From NCBI GenBank assembly GCA_036927565.1, contig JAYESD010000005.1, positions 94,094,301 to 94,158,300 of the forward strand: a stretch of DNA of 64,000 nt, in the 5' to 3' direction. A program made the position numbers and the translations under genes. The notes below the pieces were generated by a model. It saw only the letters and a program-made list of their open reading frames with translations. It ran no database searches and was not told where the DNA came from. Every line of letters begins with the position of its first letter. Position 1 is the first letter of the stretch. Origin of the DNA: Tuctoria greenei. Taxonomy: Eukaryota; Streptophyta; Magnoliopsida; Poales; Poaceae. Of this stretch, positions 44,337 through 55,280 are shown piece by piece.

Positions 44337-45407
44337 TTAGGTCCAGACGGCGGGAGACCCTACAGGCAGACCGACGGTGTAGCACGGGTCGCAACATGCC
44401 ACGACGATGGCGGGGCCAGGGAGGAAGGCAGCACACTCGGACCAGCGGCTGGGTTCCCCGAAACCCAGTAGGCCAGAGCGGGGGGGCGAGGCGCATGGCG
44501 GCTCAGCCCGGGAGAGGTCGTGGTCACGACTGGCGTAGCGACTCCAGCAACCGGCGGTGGGGATCTGGAATCGGGCCAGGTGGCACTGGGCCTGGACCCT
44601 GCAGCAACCGACCCGACAACGGTAGAATGAGTGCACGTAGGTCCAGCGACCAGCGTCGCGGCTCTGTCTGCCGATAGTGCGGATCCAGCAACGGGCCGCA
44701 CGGATCCTGGTAGCAAGGGAGCATAGAAGCCCGAGGGCGGCGAGCAAGGGCGCGACTGCGGCGCGTAAGAACGCGGCAGCAGCCCGACAACATACTGCAT
44801 AGTGGCGGCCAGGAGCGGCACTGCCGGGGCCCATGTCGGCAAGAATGGCGGTGTCGAGGCGGCGGCGGCGGGCAAGTAGCGCCAGCTGGCGGCGGCGGCG
44901 GCCACGCCGGCCAGAACGGCGGCACCGGTGTGGCAGCGGGGGAGTGGGGGACGCGCCGGACTCGGTCAGGAGAGGGGCGGCACGGCTGAGATCGGCGGCG
45001 GCGAGGACAGAGGCGCCGACGGCGTGGGGAAGCGCGCCGAGCTCGGCCAGTAGAGGGGCGGCGCGGCCGAACCCAGTGGCAGCAAGGTCGGGGTCGCTGG
45101 CGGCGCAGAGGGAGGTGGCGCGGTCAGCAGACCCGGTTCCGGCGATGGCACAACCGAATCCAGGGGGCGGCGGGCCCAGATCCGGCGACGGCGCGGCTGA
45201 ATCCAGGGGCGGCGGGCCCAGATCCAGCAACGACGGCTGCGGTCAAGGCGAGAACGACGGCGGTCGGCGCACGGACGGCGGCTGCGGTGCTCTGCGCGCA
45301 GAAGGGGGCAGCGCCGGCAGCACCAAGCGCGTAGAGGGGCGGCAGCACCGTGGGAAGAGAGAGGCCCGAGGGGAGGAGGGGGGAGCCGGGAAGAGAGGAG
45401 AGGCTAT
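44337..45407 (-). other. Element A leader: GC-rich region in place of a normal gag
   Basis: Between the primer site (45408-45416) and the protease there is no UBN2 Gag domain and no CCHC knuckle. The region is GC-rich and translates to Ala/Pro/Arg-rich low-complexity sequence in several frames. The only Gag-like trace is the short stretch just upstream of the protease. Element E has the same organisation. Confidence 0.55.
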
Positions 45408-45416
45408 CTGATACCA

Positions 45417-45575
45417 AAATGGAAGGGAAAAGATTAATTCCATTAAACAGCCAAGGGGTACATATATATGGGTACAAAACTTAAGGGCCAAGGAACCCTA
45501 ACTTTGGGGCCAAGGAGCCTAACACAAAAAGACTAAATTACCCCTATAGTACCCTAATACAAGTGCAGTCTAACA
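45417..45575 (-). repeat. Element A 5' LTR
   Basis: 159 bp. TGGTATCAG primer site abuts it at 45408-45416, with no spacer. Confidence 0.88.
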
Positions 45576-45965
45576 CTTTTGACTTGTACTTCCACCTCTG
45601 CAGAGATGGTGGTCCCAATTGGGAAGGGAGAGTCTTCACTGGGCTCGGGAAGATCACGAGATTTGGACTCTCGTCACCAACAAGAAGAGGAAGGCAAGCA
45701 AGATCACGAGATTTGGACTCTCGTCACCAACAAGAAGAGGAAGGCAAGCAGGACATGGGGGAAGACTAGTGAAGTTTGCCTCTCCTATCGGTTTACCCTC
45801 TTCGATCATCAAGCACTCCCCATCGGGCCGCGCCTTCCTAGTGGGTTGCATCTTCTGTTCAGCACCCACTCGGAGGTCCTCTGCGCCTTGTTTGACCTAC
45901 GCGCTGCAGTTGGTGTTTCCCAAGATTCGCCGACCTTTGGGAAGAGGGGTCCCTGTCCTCAGTGT
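45576..45965 (+). other. Unassigned flank of element A with a 50-bp tandem repeat
   Basis: Continuation of the sequence at 23060-23732 after element A is removed. It contains a perfect 50-bp tandem duplication (45651-45700, 45701-45750). A plus-strand reading is open over it, but I recognise no family. Confidence 0.4.
45651..45750. repeat. Perfect 50-bp tandem duplication
   Basis: AGATCACGAGATTTGGACTC begins both units; the two are identical over 50 bases. Confidence 0.9.
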
Positions 45966-45966
45966 T

Positions 45967-47762
45967 TTAGAATTCGGTTCCCTCTCTGGCCCCTGGCTTC
46001 CCTAGCTTGCCGCAGGGCCATGATGGCCCTACTGCTAGCCTTACGGGTGACGTTAGGGCCGCGCATGGTGCGGCTGAAGATGTCGGGGACGCGCGTGGCA
46101 CGGCGGGCAGCGTCGGGGACGCTGGGGCCGCGTAGGCCGCAGCAGACGACGTCGGGGACACCGGGGCCGCGCAAGCCGCGGCAGGCGGCGTCGGGGACGC
46201 CAGGGCCGCGCGCGGCACGGCAGGCGGCATCGGGGACGTCGGGGCCGCGCATGGCGCAGCGAACAACGTCGGGGCCGTCGGAGGAACGACCAGTGGCGGC
46301 AAGAACGTCGGAGCCGCGGGAGGCACGACAGGTGGTGTCTTAGACACCGTGGTCGTGTCCAGCGCAGCTAGAAGAAGAACTGCAGAAGGTAAAAAACAAG
46401 GTCGCTGGATAGGAGCGGCCTCAGGGTCAGTGGAAAAAAGAGAATCCAACTCAGAGACCGAGTCAGAGGAGGACCCAACGAAAGTGAAGGAGGACTCGTC
46501 GAACACAACGTGTAGACCAAGATACGACGAGTGGTAAGGTCAAGACACCGGTACTCCTTATGATCGGGGGAGTACCCAAGGAAGACACACCGAATCAAAC
46601 GAGACGCGAGCTTATGAGGGGCGGTGGTAGAGAGATTAGGGTAGCAAGCGCACCCGAAAACGCAAAGGTGGTCGTAAAGAGGAGGGGTGCCGAACAAAGC
46701 AAAATGAGGAGTGGGAGCACTAATCGCCTTAGTAGGAAGGCGATTAATGAGGTAGGTAGCGGTGTGAAGGGCCTCCGCCCAGTAGCGAGCAGGAGTGGAA
46801 GCCTGAAACATCAGGGAGTGCATGACATCGTTGGTGGTACGAATCATGCGCTCGGCCTTGCCATTTTGGGGGGAAGTGTAAGGGCAAGACATGCGCAATT
46901 GAACCCCATGAGAAAGCAAGAAGTGACGAAACGCGGAGTTATCAAACTGGCGCCCGTTATCGCACTGGAGAGCCCTGATCGTGCACCCAAACTGGGTGGA
47001 AACCCAAGCGAAGAAGTGAGAAAGAGTAGTGAATGTATCTGACTTCTGTCGCAAGGGAAAAGTCCACGAGTAGTGCGAAAAATCATCAACAATCATCAAG
47101 TAATATTTATAGCCAGAAACACTGAGAATAAGTGAGGTCCACAGATCACAGTGAATCAGATCACAATGGCGCTCCACATGGGTGACAGAATGGGGAAAAG
47201 GAAGCCGAACATGGCGACCCAACTGAGAAGCATGACATAAAGACTCATGAGAACCCCTGGTACACGAAATCACTGAACTACTGGAAATCTTCGACATAAC
47301 ATCAACACCGGGGTGGCCAAGCCGACGGTGCCAAGTAGTCGAAGGAGCTGTCGTAGTCAGGCAAAAAGGAGAGGACGAAGCGAAAGCAGGAAGTCGCATC
47401 GTGTACAGGGGCCCCGAGCTCTCACAACGGAGAAGAAGACGTTGGGTAGTAAGATCTTTCACAGACAAACCAAGAGGATCGAACTCAATAGAAACATGGT
47501 CGTCAGTTGTAAAACGACGAACAGAAAGAAGATGTTGAATGATGTCCAGAGCAACAAGAACATCACGAAGACGAAAAGAACCTAACGAACCATAGTCACC
47601 TACTGAGGTGACCGGAAGAACAGACCAATCCCCAACAACGATAGAGGAAGGAAAAGAAGTGTGGGACGGGTGGGTAGAAGAAAGTATTCCAGCGTCAGAG
47701 GTGGTGTGGTACGAAGCTCCGGAGTCCACAACCCCCTCAGGGCCAGGTGATGCGAGACTCAC
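45967..47762 (-). pseudogene. Element E protease-integrase
   Basis: ORF of 464 codons (46368-47762): protease VVDSGASYHTTSDAG, zinc domain (WHRRLGHPGVDVM..CHASQLGRH), core Asp (IHCDLW), CDNGRQF, SPQNGKAERMIR, and YWAEALHTATYLINRLP. The three catalytic acidic residues are kept, unlike in element A. A frame change near 46510 joins it to a Pro/Ala-rich repetitive linker (45967-46506). Not complete because RT is missing. Confidence 0.82.
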
Positions 47763-47786
47763 TGTGCTTAAGAAGGACGCGAGCGA

Positions 47787-49058
47787 CTAGCAGCCCCAGG
47801 CCGGAGCAAAGTCAGGGTGTGGCGCCGACGACTCAGGCTGACCAACTAGGTTCCCCGAAGCCCAGTTAGCAAGAGAGGAAGGCGCGGCCGCAGAGGAGCC
47901 CGATCCGCCAGGGGGCAGGATCCACTGTCCACCAGCCGCGTAGACAGGCCCCCCGTAAGTCAAAGTGGTCACGTAGGCCGGCTGAGGGCGCAATGGGCGA
48001 AGTGCACGGAGACCCGGAGACGGCCCAGGCCACATCGAGATCTGGCCAGTCCACGGGTTGTAGGGTGTGGGCCAGGTCACACCACCCTGATCCCAACCAC
48101 CACTACTACCACTAGTAGCACCACCACCGACACAGGCAGCGGCATATGCACGCTCCTGCTCCAAGGCGAGGACGAGCGCCCGTTCCCGCTCACGGGAGAT
48201 GGTCAGGGCAGCTGCGACGTCGGAGACATGCGGCGAGGGGTGTCCCCCAGATCCAGTCGCGACGACGTGGTCGGCCAGGCCGGCAGCGAGCCCAGCAGGG
48301 CCGGCGGCGAGTCGAGGAGCGCCGACGAGTCCAGTGGCGCCGGCGGCAGGGCCCGGCTGCCAGGGGGCAGAGGGGCGGACAGATCCGGCCGCGCCTGTGG
48401 TGGTGGCGGCGTCCAGGGATCGTGCAGCGCCGGCGGCGGCGGGCTGCACGATCCCACCGGTAGTGGCCATGTCGGGCCATCCAAGGGTGGTTGCGGCGAT
48501 GAGGGGGCCAGATCCGACCACCCCCGGCCATCATAAGGCGGCAGCGGTGGTGAGGGGGCCAGATCCGACCGCCCTCAGCCATCCCAAGGCGGCGGCGGAT
48601 GGGGCGCCAGGGAGGACGGCGGCTGGGGCACCAGGGAGGACGGCCGGTGGGGGGAGGGCATCGGCCGGCAGGGCGCCAGGTAGGGCGGCCGGCGGGGCTC
48701 CAGAGAGGACGGCGGTCGGCTGGGCGACGGCCGGCGGGGCGCCAGGGAGAACGGCGGCCGGCTGGGAGGAGGCGGCCATCCATGGCGGCCACTGGGAGGG
48801 GGCGCCGGCGGCCGTGGAATCCTGCATGGCGGCGGCGGGCTGGAGAGGGGCGCCGACCGGAGCGAGCGCGGTAGCGGCGCCACTGGAGGGGCCGGCAGGC
48901 TGGAGGGGGCGTCGGCCAGAGCGGCGGCAGCGGCGCCAAGGGAGGGGCCGGCGGGCTGGAGGGGGCGCTGGCCGGAGCGGCGGCGGCGGCAGCGGCGCCA
49001 CTGGAGGGGTCGACGGCTGAGAGAGGAGAGAGAAGGGGAGAGAGAAGAGGAACCCTAG
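47787..49058 (-). other. Element E leader with gag C-terminus-like part and GC-rich repeats
   Basis: 47787-48521 is an open 244-codon reading containing a short coiled stretch (RERERALVLALEQERAYAAA) and PYNPWTGQISMWPGP, typical of the end of some copia Gags. The UBN2 domain and zinc knuckle are missing. 48530-49020 is very GC-rich with internal repeats (GGGCTGGAGGGGGCG twice near 48900-48970). Confidence 0.6.
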
Positions 49059-49068
49059 TCTGATATCA

Positions 49069-49225
49069 TATTGAAAGGGAAAGATAAGATTCCATTAATC
49101 ACACAAAGGGTACATATAGGGGTACAAAACTTAAGGGCCAAGGAACCCTAACTTGGGGGCCAAGGAGCCTAATACAAAAGGACTAAACTGCCCCTATAGT
49201 ACCCTAATACAAGTGCAGTCTAACA
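49069..49225 (-). repeat. Element E 5' LTR
   Basis: 157 bp. Shares long identical blocks with element A LTRs (CTTAAGGGCCAAGGAACCCT; GTACCCTAATACAAGTGCAG). Confidence 0.85.
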
Positions 49226-50399
49226 AACACAACTACACCCACTGAGATGGACACATTGATCCCAAGCACTCTTCCGTGAAACACACACATCCCTTGTACG
49301 TGACCAACATCAACACAGTCCGGGCCCACAAACCCAGTTGTGTTCTTTTCTTTCCGCTTTGTTCAGCCGAGCCCGGCCTATGCGACCTGGCCCAACCCGA
49401 CCCAACCCAGCTGAGACATCCTTTTGGCCCAGCCCAACTCCTTTCCTTTGGCTTGGTCCTTCTTCTCCACTCACCAACACCCCAGCACGTAGTCTCGTGA
49501 CCTACTGAATGATTTGGCCCAACCCAGCAGATCGACACCCGTCAGTCGTCTTCCCTCTTCTTCTGCTTGGTCCTTGCTCGAAGGTATGCCGGAAGCTGGA
49601 ACCTCCTCCCAAACTAGCTTCTGCAAGCTGCACCAGCCGAGCGAGACCTCCGAACAGGATTTGCTCGATCTCTGCCCGAGTTTCCTCGTACTCGCGCGGC
49701 ACAATTTGTCAGTGTATGCACCCAACAGAAGCTGCTCGGATCTCCTTGCCCCAAGCGGGCATTCCTCTGCTTTGAAGCCACCGAGTTCACACCGGAATCC
49801 CAAAATTTGTGGAGTCGCCGAGATTCACGTTGGAGCCACTGGATCCGTCCTCTTCCCCGGATCTGCCCCGTGATGCCGCACCCTTGGTCATCGACCTCGG
49901 ATCCGCGACCTCGCATCTCCACCAAGCTCGCCAACTCACGCCGCCATGTTAGCCTCGACCCCGCTAAATCCGCCATGGATTTGTTGAGATCCTGATGGTC
50001 GCTGTCCTCCGTGGGTTTACTTCCCACCACGGTGTTCTCTCGAGGAGAGTTGTGGAGCCCCGCTCTCTTGGAGCCTCCTCGCCTGGAGCTGCGAGGCGAT
50101 GTTGATGGCCACCCTCGAAAGCACGTACTCCTGTGGGCAGGATCTAAAACCTTAGCTCTAATGCCAATTGTTGGAATTCCGGACGATAAATCAACTCAAA
50201 TTTTCAATGACAATGTACTTGATTTATTCTTGGATTTGCCCAGCTATATAAAGACCTCTTATAGATAAAATCAGACCCAAATCTATTTAGGACTCTGCCC
50301 AAAACACTCAAACTCTATCTCCAACTCTATCTCAACTCTTAATCTGAATTGGACTCTTCTAAATTATATTATCTTCTAGAAAACATGATTAATCCAACA
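49226..50399 (-). mobile_element. LTR retrotransposon fragment F
   Basis: LTR-like 231 bp at 50169-50399 (TGTTGGAATTCC...AATCCAACA) with a degenerate primer site (GCTCTAATGCCA, 50155-50166). Its interior (49226-50154) is leader-like sequence without recognisable Gag and is cut by element E. It interrupts the LINE that resumes at 50400. Confidence 0.55.
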
Positions 50400-51011
50400 T
50401 CTTTCAAATGGTCAGGAAGATCAAAATCTTCACCTGGTTATTGTTCTGTGATCGTCTCAATTACAGGAATCTACTCAAACGGAAGAATTTCAAAATTGAA
50501 GGGGATGATTACTCTTACGTTCTTTGCCAGTCGCAAGTGGAAGAATTAAGATACCACTTATTCTTTTTCTGTCCTTTCAACACCTCTTGCTGGAGTCTCA
50601 TTGGAATTCAGTGGAACCATGCCCTCAACTTTTCCGACACAATGACCACGGCCAAGCAACATTGGGACAAGCCTTGTTTCATGGAAGTATTCACGATTGC
50701 AGCTTGGGAAATTTGGAAGCAAGGAACGGCCGTATATTCAGAAGTACACACCCCTCAACCCTGGCTTGGAAAGAATGCTTTGTAGTGTCACTCAAGACTC
50801 AGAGCTATCGTTTTAAAGTTATTCATAGGGATGCATTACTTAGCTGGGTTGATAGCCTCTAGCGGCAGCTCCTCCCTCAGGAGCCCCCGTGAGACTATAA
50901 CCCTCAGTCAAATTCCACTGTGGTCCACTTGTAATTGGCTACTTTAACCCGTTCTTATTTACATAAATACTACTGTAGGGTTCCCCTTACAGTTTCCCGT
51001 TCAAAAAAAAA
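50400..51011 (+). mobile_element. LINE (L1-type) 3' end, 5' part missing
   Basis: The plus strand encodes the RT-associated zinc-binding region of plant L1 elements (KIKIFTWLLFCDRLNYRNLL, VLCQSQVEELRYHLFFFCPF, EVFTIAAWEIWKQ), with at least one frame change, then a non-coding 3' end and an A run at 51003-51011. The conserved first Cys of the zinc motif is lost. It lies in the large intron region of the EDM2-like gene. Confidence 0.75.
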
Positions 51012-51440
51012 CCACCAGAAAACTTCAGCTCTAACAATAAACTAAAGAAAGGATTAATTTCAACATAGACAACTTGGCTAGCAAAACGTGAATACTTCAG
51101 ACCATAGACTATTCTAATAGTTTTAGGAGGCAGAACATTCGTAAATACTGCCTAGCTATACTGACGTTGTACACCTAAGCATCTGTTAGCAGTTGCTGTC
51201 CTTGGTGGTAGGGAATATAGTTAATTAGAGCAATAATTCCCATTCTTAATGTGATTTGTTCAGTCATAGATCCTAAAAGCATACGTCCAACTAAAAACTG
51301 AAACAAAATTTTGAAATGAACAACCACTTTTGAGAAGCCACTACAGTGATGAACAGAGACCAAAAGTAAATATCGGCATCACAACAAGTTACAATTTGTG
51401 AATTTTCATAAGCTATCTGCCTTAGTCTTGAACAAAGTAC
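51012..51440 (-). other. Intron sequence downstream of EDM2-like exon 10
   Basis: AT-rich, no exon or element recognised. It follows the donor GTACTTTG at 51440. Confidence 0.5.
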
Positions 51441-54400
51441 CTGATCAGTACGACCACATATGCCCAGGGTTGAAGGCATTACACACTTCCTAGCAATACC
51501 ATGGGATATCCCTGAGGATGTTTTGTTATCTGACTTGCTCACTACCCTGAAATAGAGAACAAAAGATCCCTGCCATTTGTAAGGAAGACGTTTGCAACAC
51601 AGTCTCTCGCACTATGCTACAACAAAATGACTATGGTGAACAGATAAGCCAAGATGAAGTAGACAGAAATCACAGTGGCATTAAGCAGATACAAATAGTG
51701 CCAATACCAAATAAATCAACAAATTTTTTTATGTATCCGAAAGCAAAAGATAATCTGTACATTAGAGTGGACAATTGTTCAAACCAAACCATACGGTTCA
51801 CAGAAATTAGAACAGAGTCAGTGAAGCACCTGTTTTTCAGTTGTGTACCCAGTGCACAGGATGTGTTCTTAGTTATACTAGGGCCTTTAGCAAACAGTAA
51901 TGTGCCAAATTTCTTCTCAGGCCCTTTCACTGTTTCTAAACTGCCTGGACTAGCACCGGGCCCAACCACAGACAGTTCACATTGTGGGTCCTCTTTCAAG
52001 CACTTTGCTGCATGCTCAGGGTTTGTAGCAGTTAATTTTGGGTCTTGCTCTATTTCTTCTGTACATAACCCGTTCAGTAATTCTGTAGATTTGATTGAAC
52101 GTTGATGAATAGCCATTTTCCTTTTGCCACTTGTTTTCACTTTCTTCTTGACAGGATAGTCTGTTTTGGTAACTTCTGGAATACATGGAAATTTAATATG
52201 GTTCCTTCCTGCTGTTCCAGTAGTCCTATATATTTTATGGTCCCTGTGAGATTATAGCAGAAAATCAATTACCTGGCCTGCGTGGAGGCTTTAAGAAACA
52301 CTGAAAGTATATAAAAAAACTTACCAACAGTAAATCAAAATATTACCGCAAAGATCCCAAGCACGTTTGATGCGCTTGCCTTTCGATTTAAAGGAAATAT
52401 TCCTATGAAATACACTATACCTCATGAGATAAGAACTGATGTACAAACCAAGCAAACGTACAAACAAATCTCGATATTGTACAGTACCCTGGCAAACATT
52501 CTCGGTGATATGACTTTGGACATCGTCTACACACTGCAAACTGCAGTGCTCTCTGGGTTCTGTCCTCCATTTTTCCACATTTAAAGCACCAATGAACAGG
52601 GCATGTAAATGACATCCCAGATATAATCCTTTTGGCAAGTTCACAAGCTCCATCATCAGGTTCCAGTAATTTTGCAACACACTTGGGGTGATAAAAGTGC
52701 CCACAAGATGAATTATTACATTTAAATACCTAAAAGAATGCACATACATAATTTAATAGGACTACAAGAGACATTAATATACGAGATACTCAAATGGATA
52801 CAAACGTCAAGTGTGCCACTGGCTTTTCCTAGACAATCTAAAATTCAAAAATGTACATCAGGAAGTATCACATGGAGAAAATAAGTAGCATCCGAAACTA
52901 GAACTGTCTACAACTTAAAAATGAATACCACAGTGGCTTAGCAGCCTGTCATTCTCAATATATTGGTCCACACCTTGGCATTCGGCCCATCTGATGGCTC
53001 AAGCTCACCACATTTGAAGCATTGGTGTTGCTTATATTTGCAGTTCTGGCAAAGAAAATCACCGATCCCCTGTAAATATGTAAAAATAACATGTAAGCAG
53101 TTCCATCCAGGATGAAATTGCAGAACCAGTGACCAGAAACCTTGAAAACAACCTTTAGTTGTGCAGAAGTGTATCCAAGAGTTCTACACTTAGATTCCCT
53201 GCCATCTTCCACTCTGGGATGGAAGGACCTCTTACAATGGCCCATACAACTGCGTCGAATTATAGGGATAAGCAACACAGAATAGAGGTTCTCAGTCAAT
53301 GTAGACAAGGTTTATATGCTATCAATAAATAATAAATTCTACACAACAATGAAACAGATCTAGCACGATATCAACAGCTGACGTTTGCAGCAACCATGTG
53401 TAAGATATGGAACACTAAAGTAATCTTTACAGAACATCACAATGTAGACAATAAGACCAAGTTATGGAACACATGTCAACCCTCATAAAATAAATTGCAT
53501 TTAGTCTTTGGTAACCCAACAAATTAAGGAAGTGATCCTACCTAAGCAATTTTCCTCCGTCATCACATATTGCACACACCTCATCTGTACAATCATCGTT
53601 GTCAGAATCATCAGTGTCCTTGCTGCTTGAATGTGATTCAACACTAATAATGAATTGAGCTTCAGTGCTTGGAGTCTTGGGCTGTTTCAATCGCAAAGTG
53701 AAGAGAGCATCAGAGTTTAAAAATTTTACCCCCTTGAACTCTCAAGATTTGAATTTCAACATGAACTATCAATGCCTAATTCTAACTACTAAACTATGAA
53801 AGCTAATCGGAATATCCTTTCCACAAGTCTAGATTTGGCACTGATATCGCCAAATTTGGCAAGGTAGCAACTTAGAAAAAAAAAATAGAAGGTATGTCCC
53901 CCATAGCATCTCTTGTCCCTCACACTGTCCGCAAATCCACACTATTTGTAGTACTGCAGCTACTGCTGTAATCATTCAGAATTGGCACTGCCATGGTGGA
54001 GTCATCTAGAGTGTGACTTTTTGCAGTACCATATGATAAGATCAACAAACGCGTGTTAGATATTTTCTTTTAGACAAATATTTTAGATAGTATGGTGGTG
54101 CAGAGAACTCGGAAGCTACGACCGCAAATGGCAATAAGCAGTTGTCCCGAGATAATGTTTAGAAGATCTTAAAGAGCAGAGATTTATTCTGTGCTTGAAG
54201 GACATTCTAGATCTAACAAGAAGATTAACACATATACCTCTTTCATCTCCCCTGTGGTATCCTCAATAAGACTTCGCAGAATCTGCATGCGCAAAAAAAA
54301 GTATCATCACGAGACAAAATAGCCTTCAGATTTTGTAAAGTAATGAGAAGATACACTCCATGGCATTCAAGATAACAGTGCATTCCAATACACTTCTATG

Positions 54401-55280
54401 CAAATCATCAAATATGACAGTAATATATGAGTTCAACAGTAACATGGTAGAATAGTATCATAACAATTGCATCAATTAAACTTAAAGTACCCGCACCACT
54501 TAGCTTTTAGAGTGTCTGCATTTTAATCTGCCATCTATTCTAACAACAAAACACTAAAACTCGCAAGTGTTCTAAAAACCTATGATACTTCTTTTCTCAA
54601 AAAACACTAATCATAACTTACTAAAATTTAGTAACTTTATACCTTTGACTTCATCAAAGCTGGGTCCCTTTCTACAAAAAGCTTGATCAGAGGATGATGT
54701 TTCCTCAAGTCATCCGGAGTAGGTTTACTATCAAGTTTACTGCGAAATGTAATAATGTTGTGAAAGTTAAGGATTGCTGATAGTCCGCTGAGAACTACTA
54801 TCAAAGATGAATTGAAGAGGCATGTGGATTGCATACCTGAAAATTTCATAAAGGTGATCCCAAAGTAGACCCCAAAGCCTATCTCCAGACTGCTTCTTGA
54901 TAAAGTAAAGCATTTGCACCGTGATCAATATTGATCGAGCAATCTTCTCTTCATAGCATTTACGCGGCCTCAAAGTAGTAATCCAGTTGCCCTCAACAGA
55001 AAGAACAAAGATTTTCGGCTGTTCGAAGTCAAGTTCTACCCTCCATGCCACCACCCTCTTATGCACGAGATATAGGCTTTTGTCCAGAACTCCGCGCAAG
55101 TATACTTTCTTCTCAGAATCACAATTCACCACTTCTTCATTGTGATCAAAGTGGAGAGGCAAGGTACTGAAACAGACAGGCTCGTCTTCACTATGCTCAA
55201 AATAATATTCATCCACAACATTGAACCGTGGCTCCACACCATCATCGTCATCAAACAACATTGGCAAAGGTTGTTGCATT
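51441..55280 (-). CDS. EDM2: EDM2-like PHD-finger protein, N-terminal half (10 exons)
   Basis: Spliced minus-strand gene. Exons: 55280-54837, 54739-54643, 54282-54238, 53681-53542, 53249-53153, 53069-52974, 52729-52488, 52402-52325, 52243-51830, 51546-51441. All junctions are GT-AG and phases agree. Start ATG at 55279. Exon 1 gives the EDM2 N-terminal domain (VDEYYFEHSEDEPVCF, VVAWRVELDF, LWDHLYEIF). Exons 4-8 give extended PHD fingers: CAICDDGGKLL, HCKRSFHPRVEDG, FLCQNCKYKQHQCFKCGEL, CGHFYHPKCV, CPVHWCFKCGK, FAVCRRCPKSYHRECLPG. Exons 9-10 lead toward the methyltransferase-like module, which is not seen. EDM2 is a nuclear chromatin regulator affecting histone marks and transcript processing at transposon-bearing genes. 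Confidence 0.8.

Larger units (their letters stand above)
23733..45575 (-). mobile_element. Ty1/copia element A, full length but split by nested elements
   Basis: LTRs at 23733-23891 and 45417-45575, primer site at 45408-45416, polypurine run at 23892-23900, perfect target duplication CTTTT (23728-23732 and 45576-45580). Without element B it is ~4.9 kb. The LTRs differ at about 4 of 159 positions by eye. The LTR terminus next to the primer site is not CA: the minus strand reads CCATTT then TGGTATCAG. Confidence 0.88.
45966..49225 (-). mobile_element. Ty1/copia element E, 3'-truncated relative of A
   Basis: 5' LTR at 49069-49225 (similar to element A LTRs), primer-like CTGATATCA at 49060-49068, leader, protease and integrase on the minus strand. 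RT, RNase H and 3' LTR are absent; homology to element A stops near 45970. No target duplication could be found. Confidence 0.75.

Noticed and set aside
48199..49020. 273-codon plus-strand ORF rich in Gly/Arg/Ala
   Set aside because: GC-rich repeat readable in all frames; no domain, and the sense element runs on the minus strand.
50408..50862. Host gene of 112-125 codons
   Set aside because: Matches the zinc-binding 3' part of L1 reverse transcriptase ORFs and ends at a poly(A) run.
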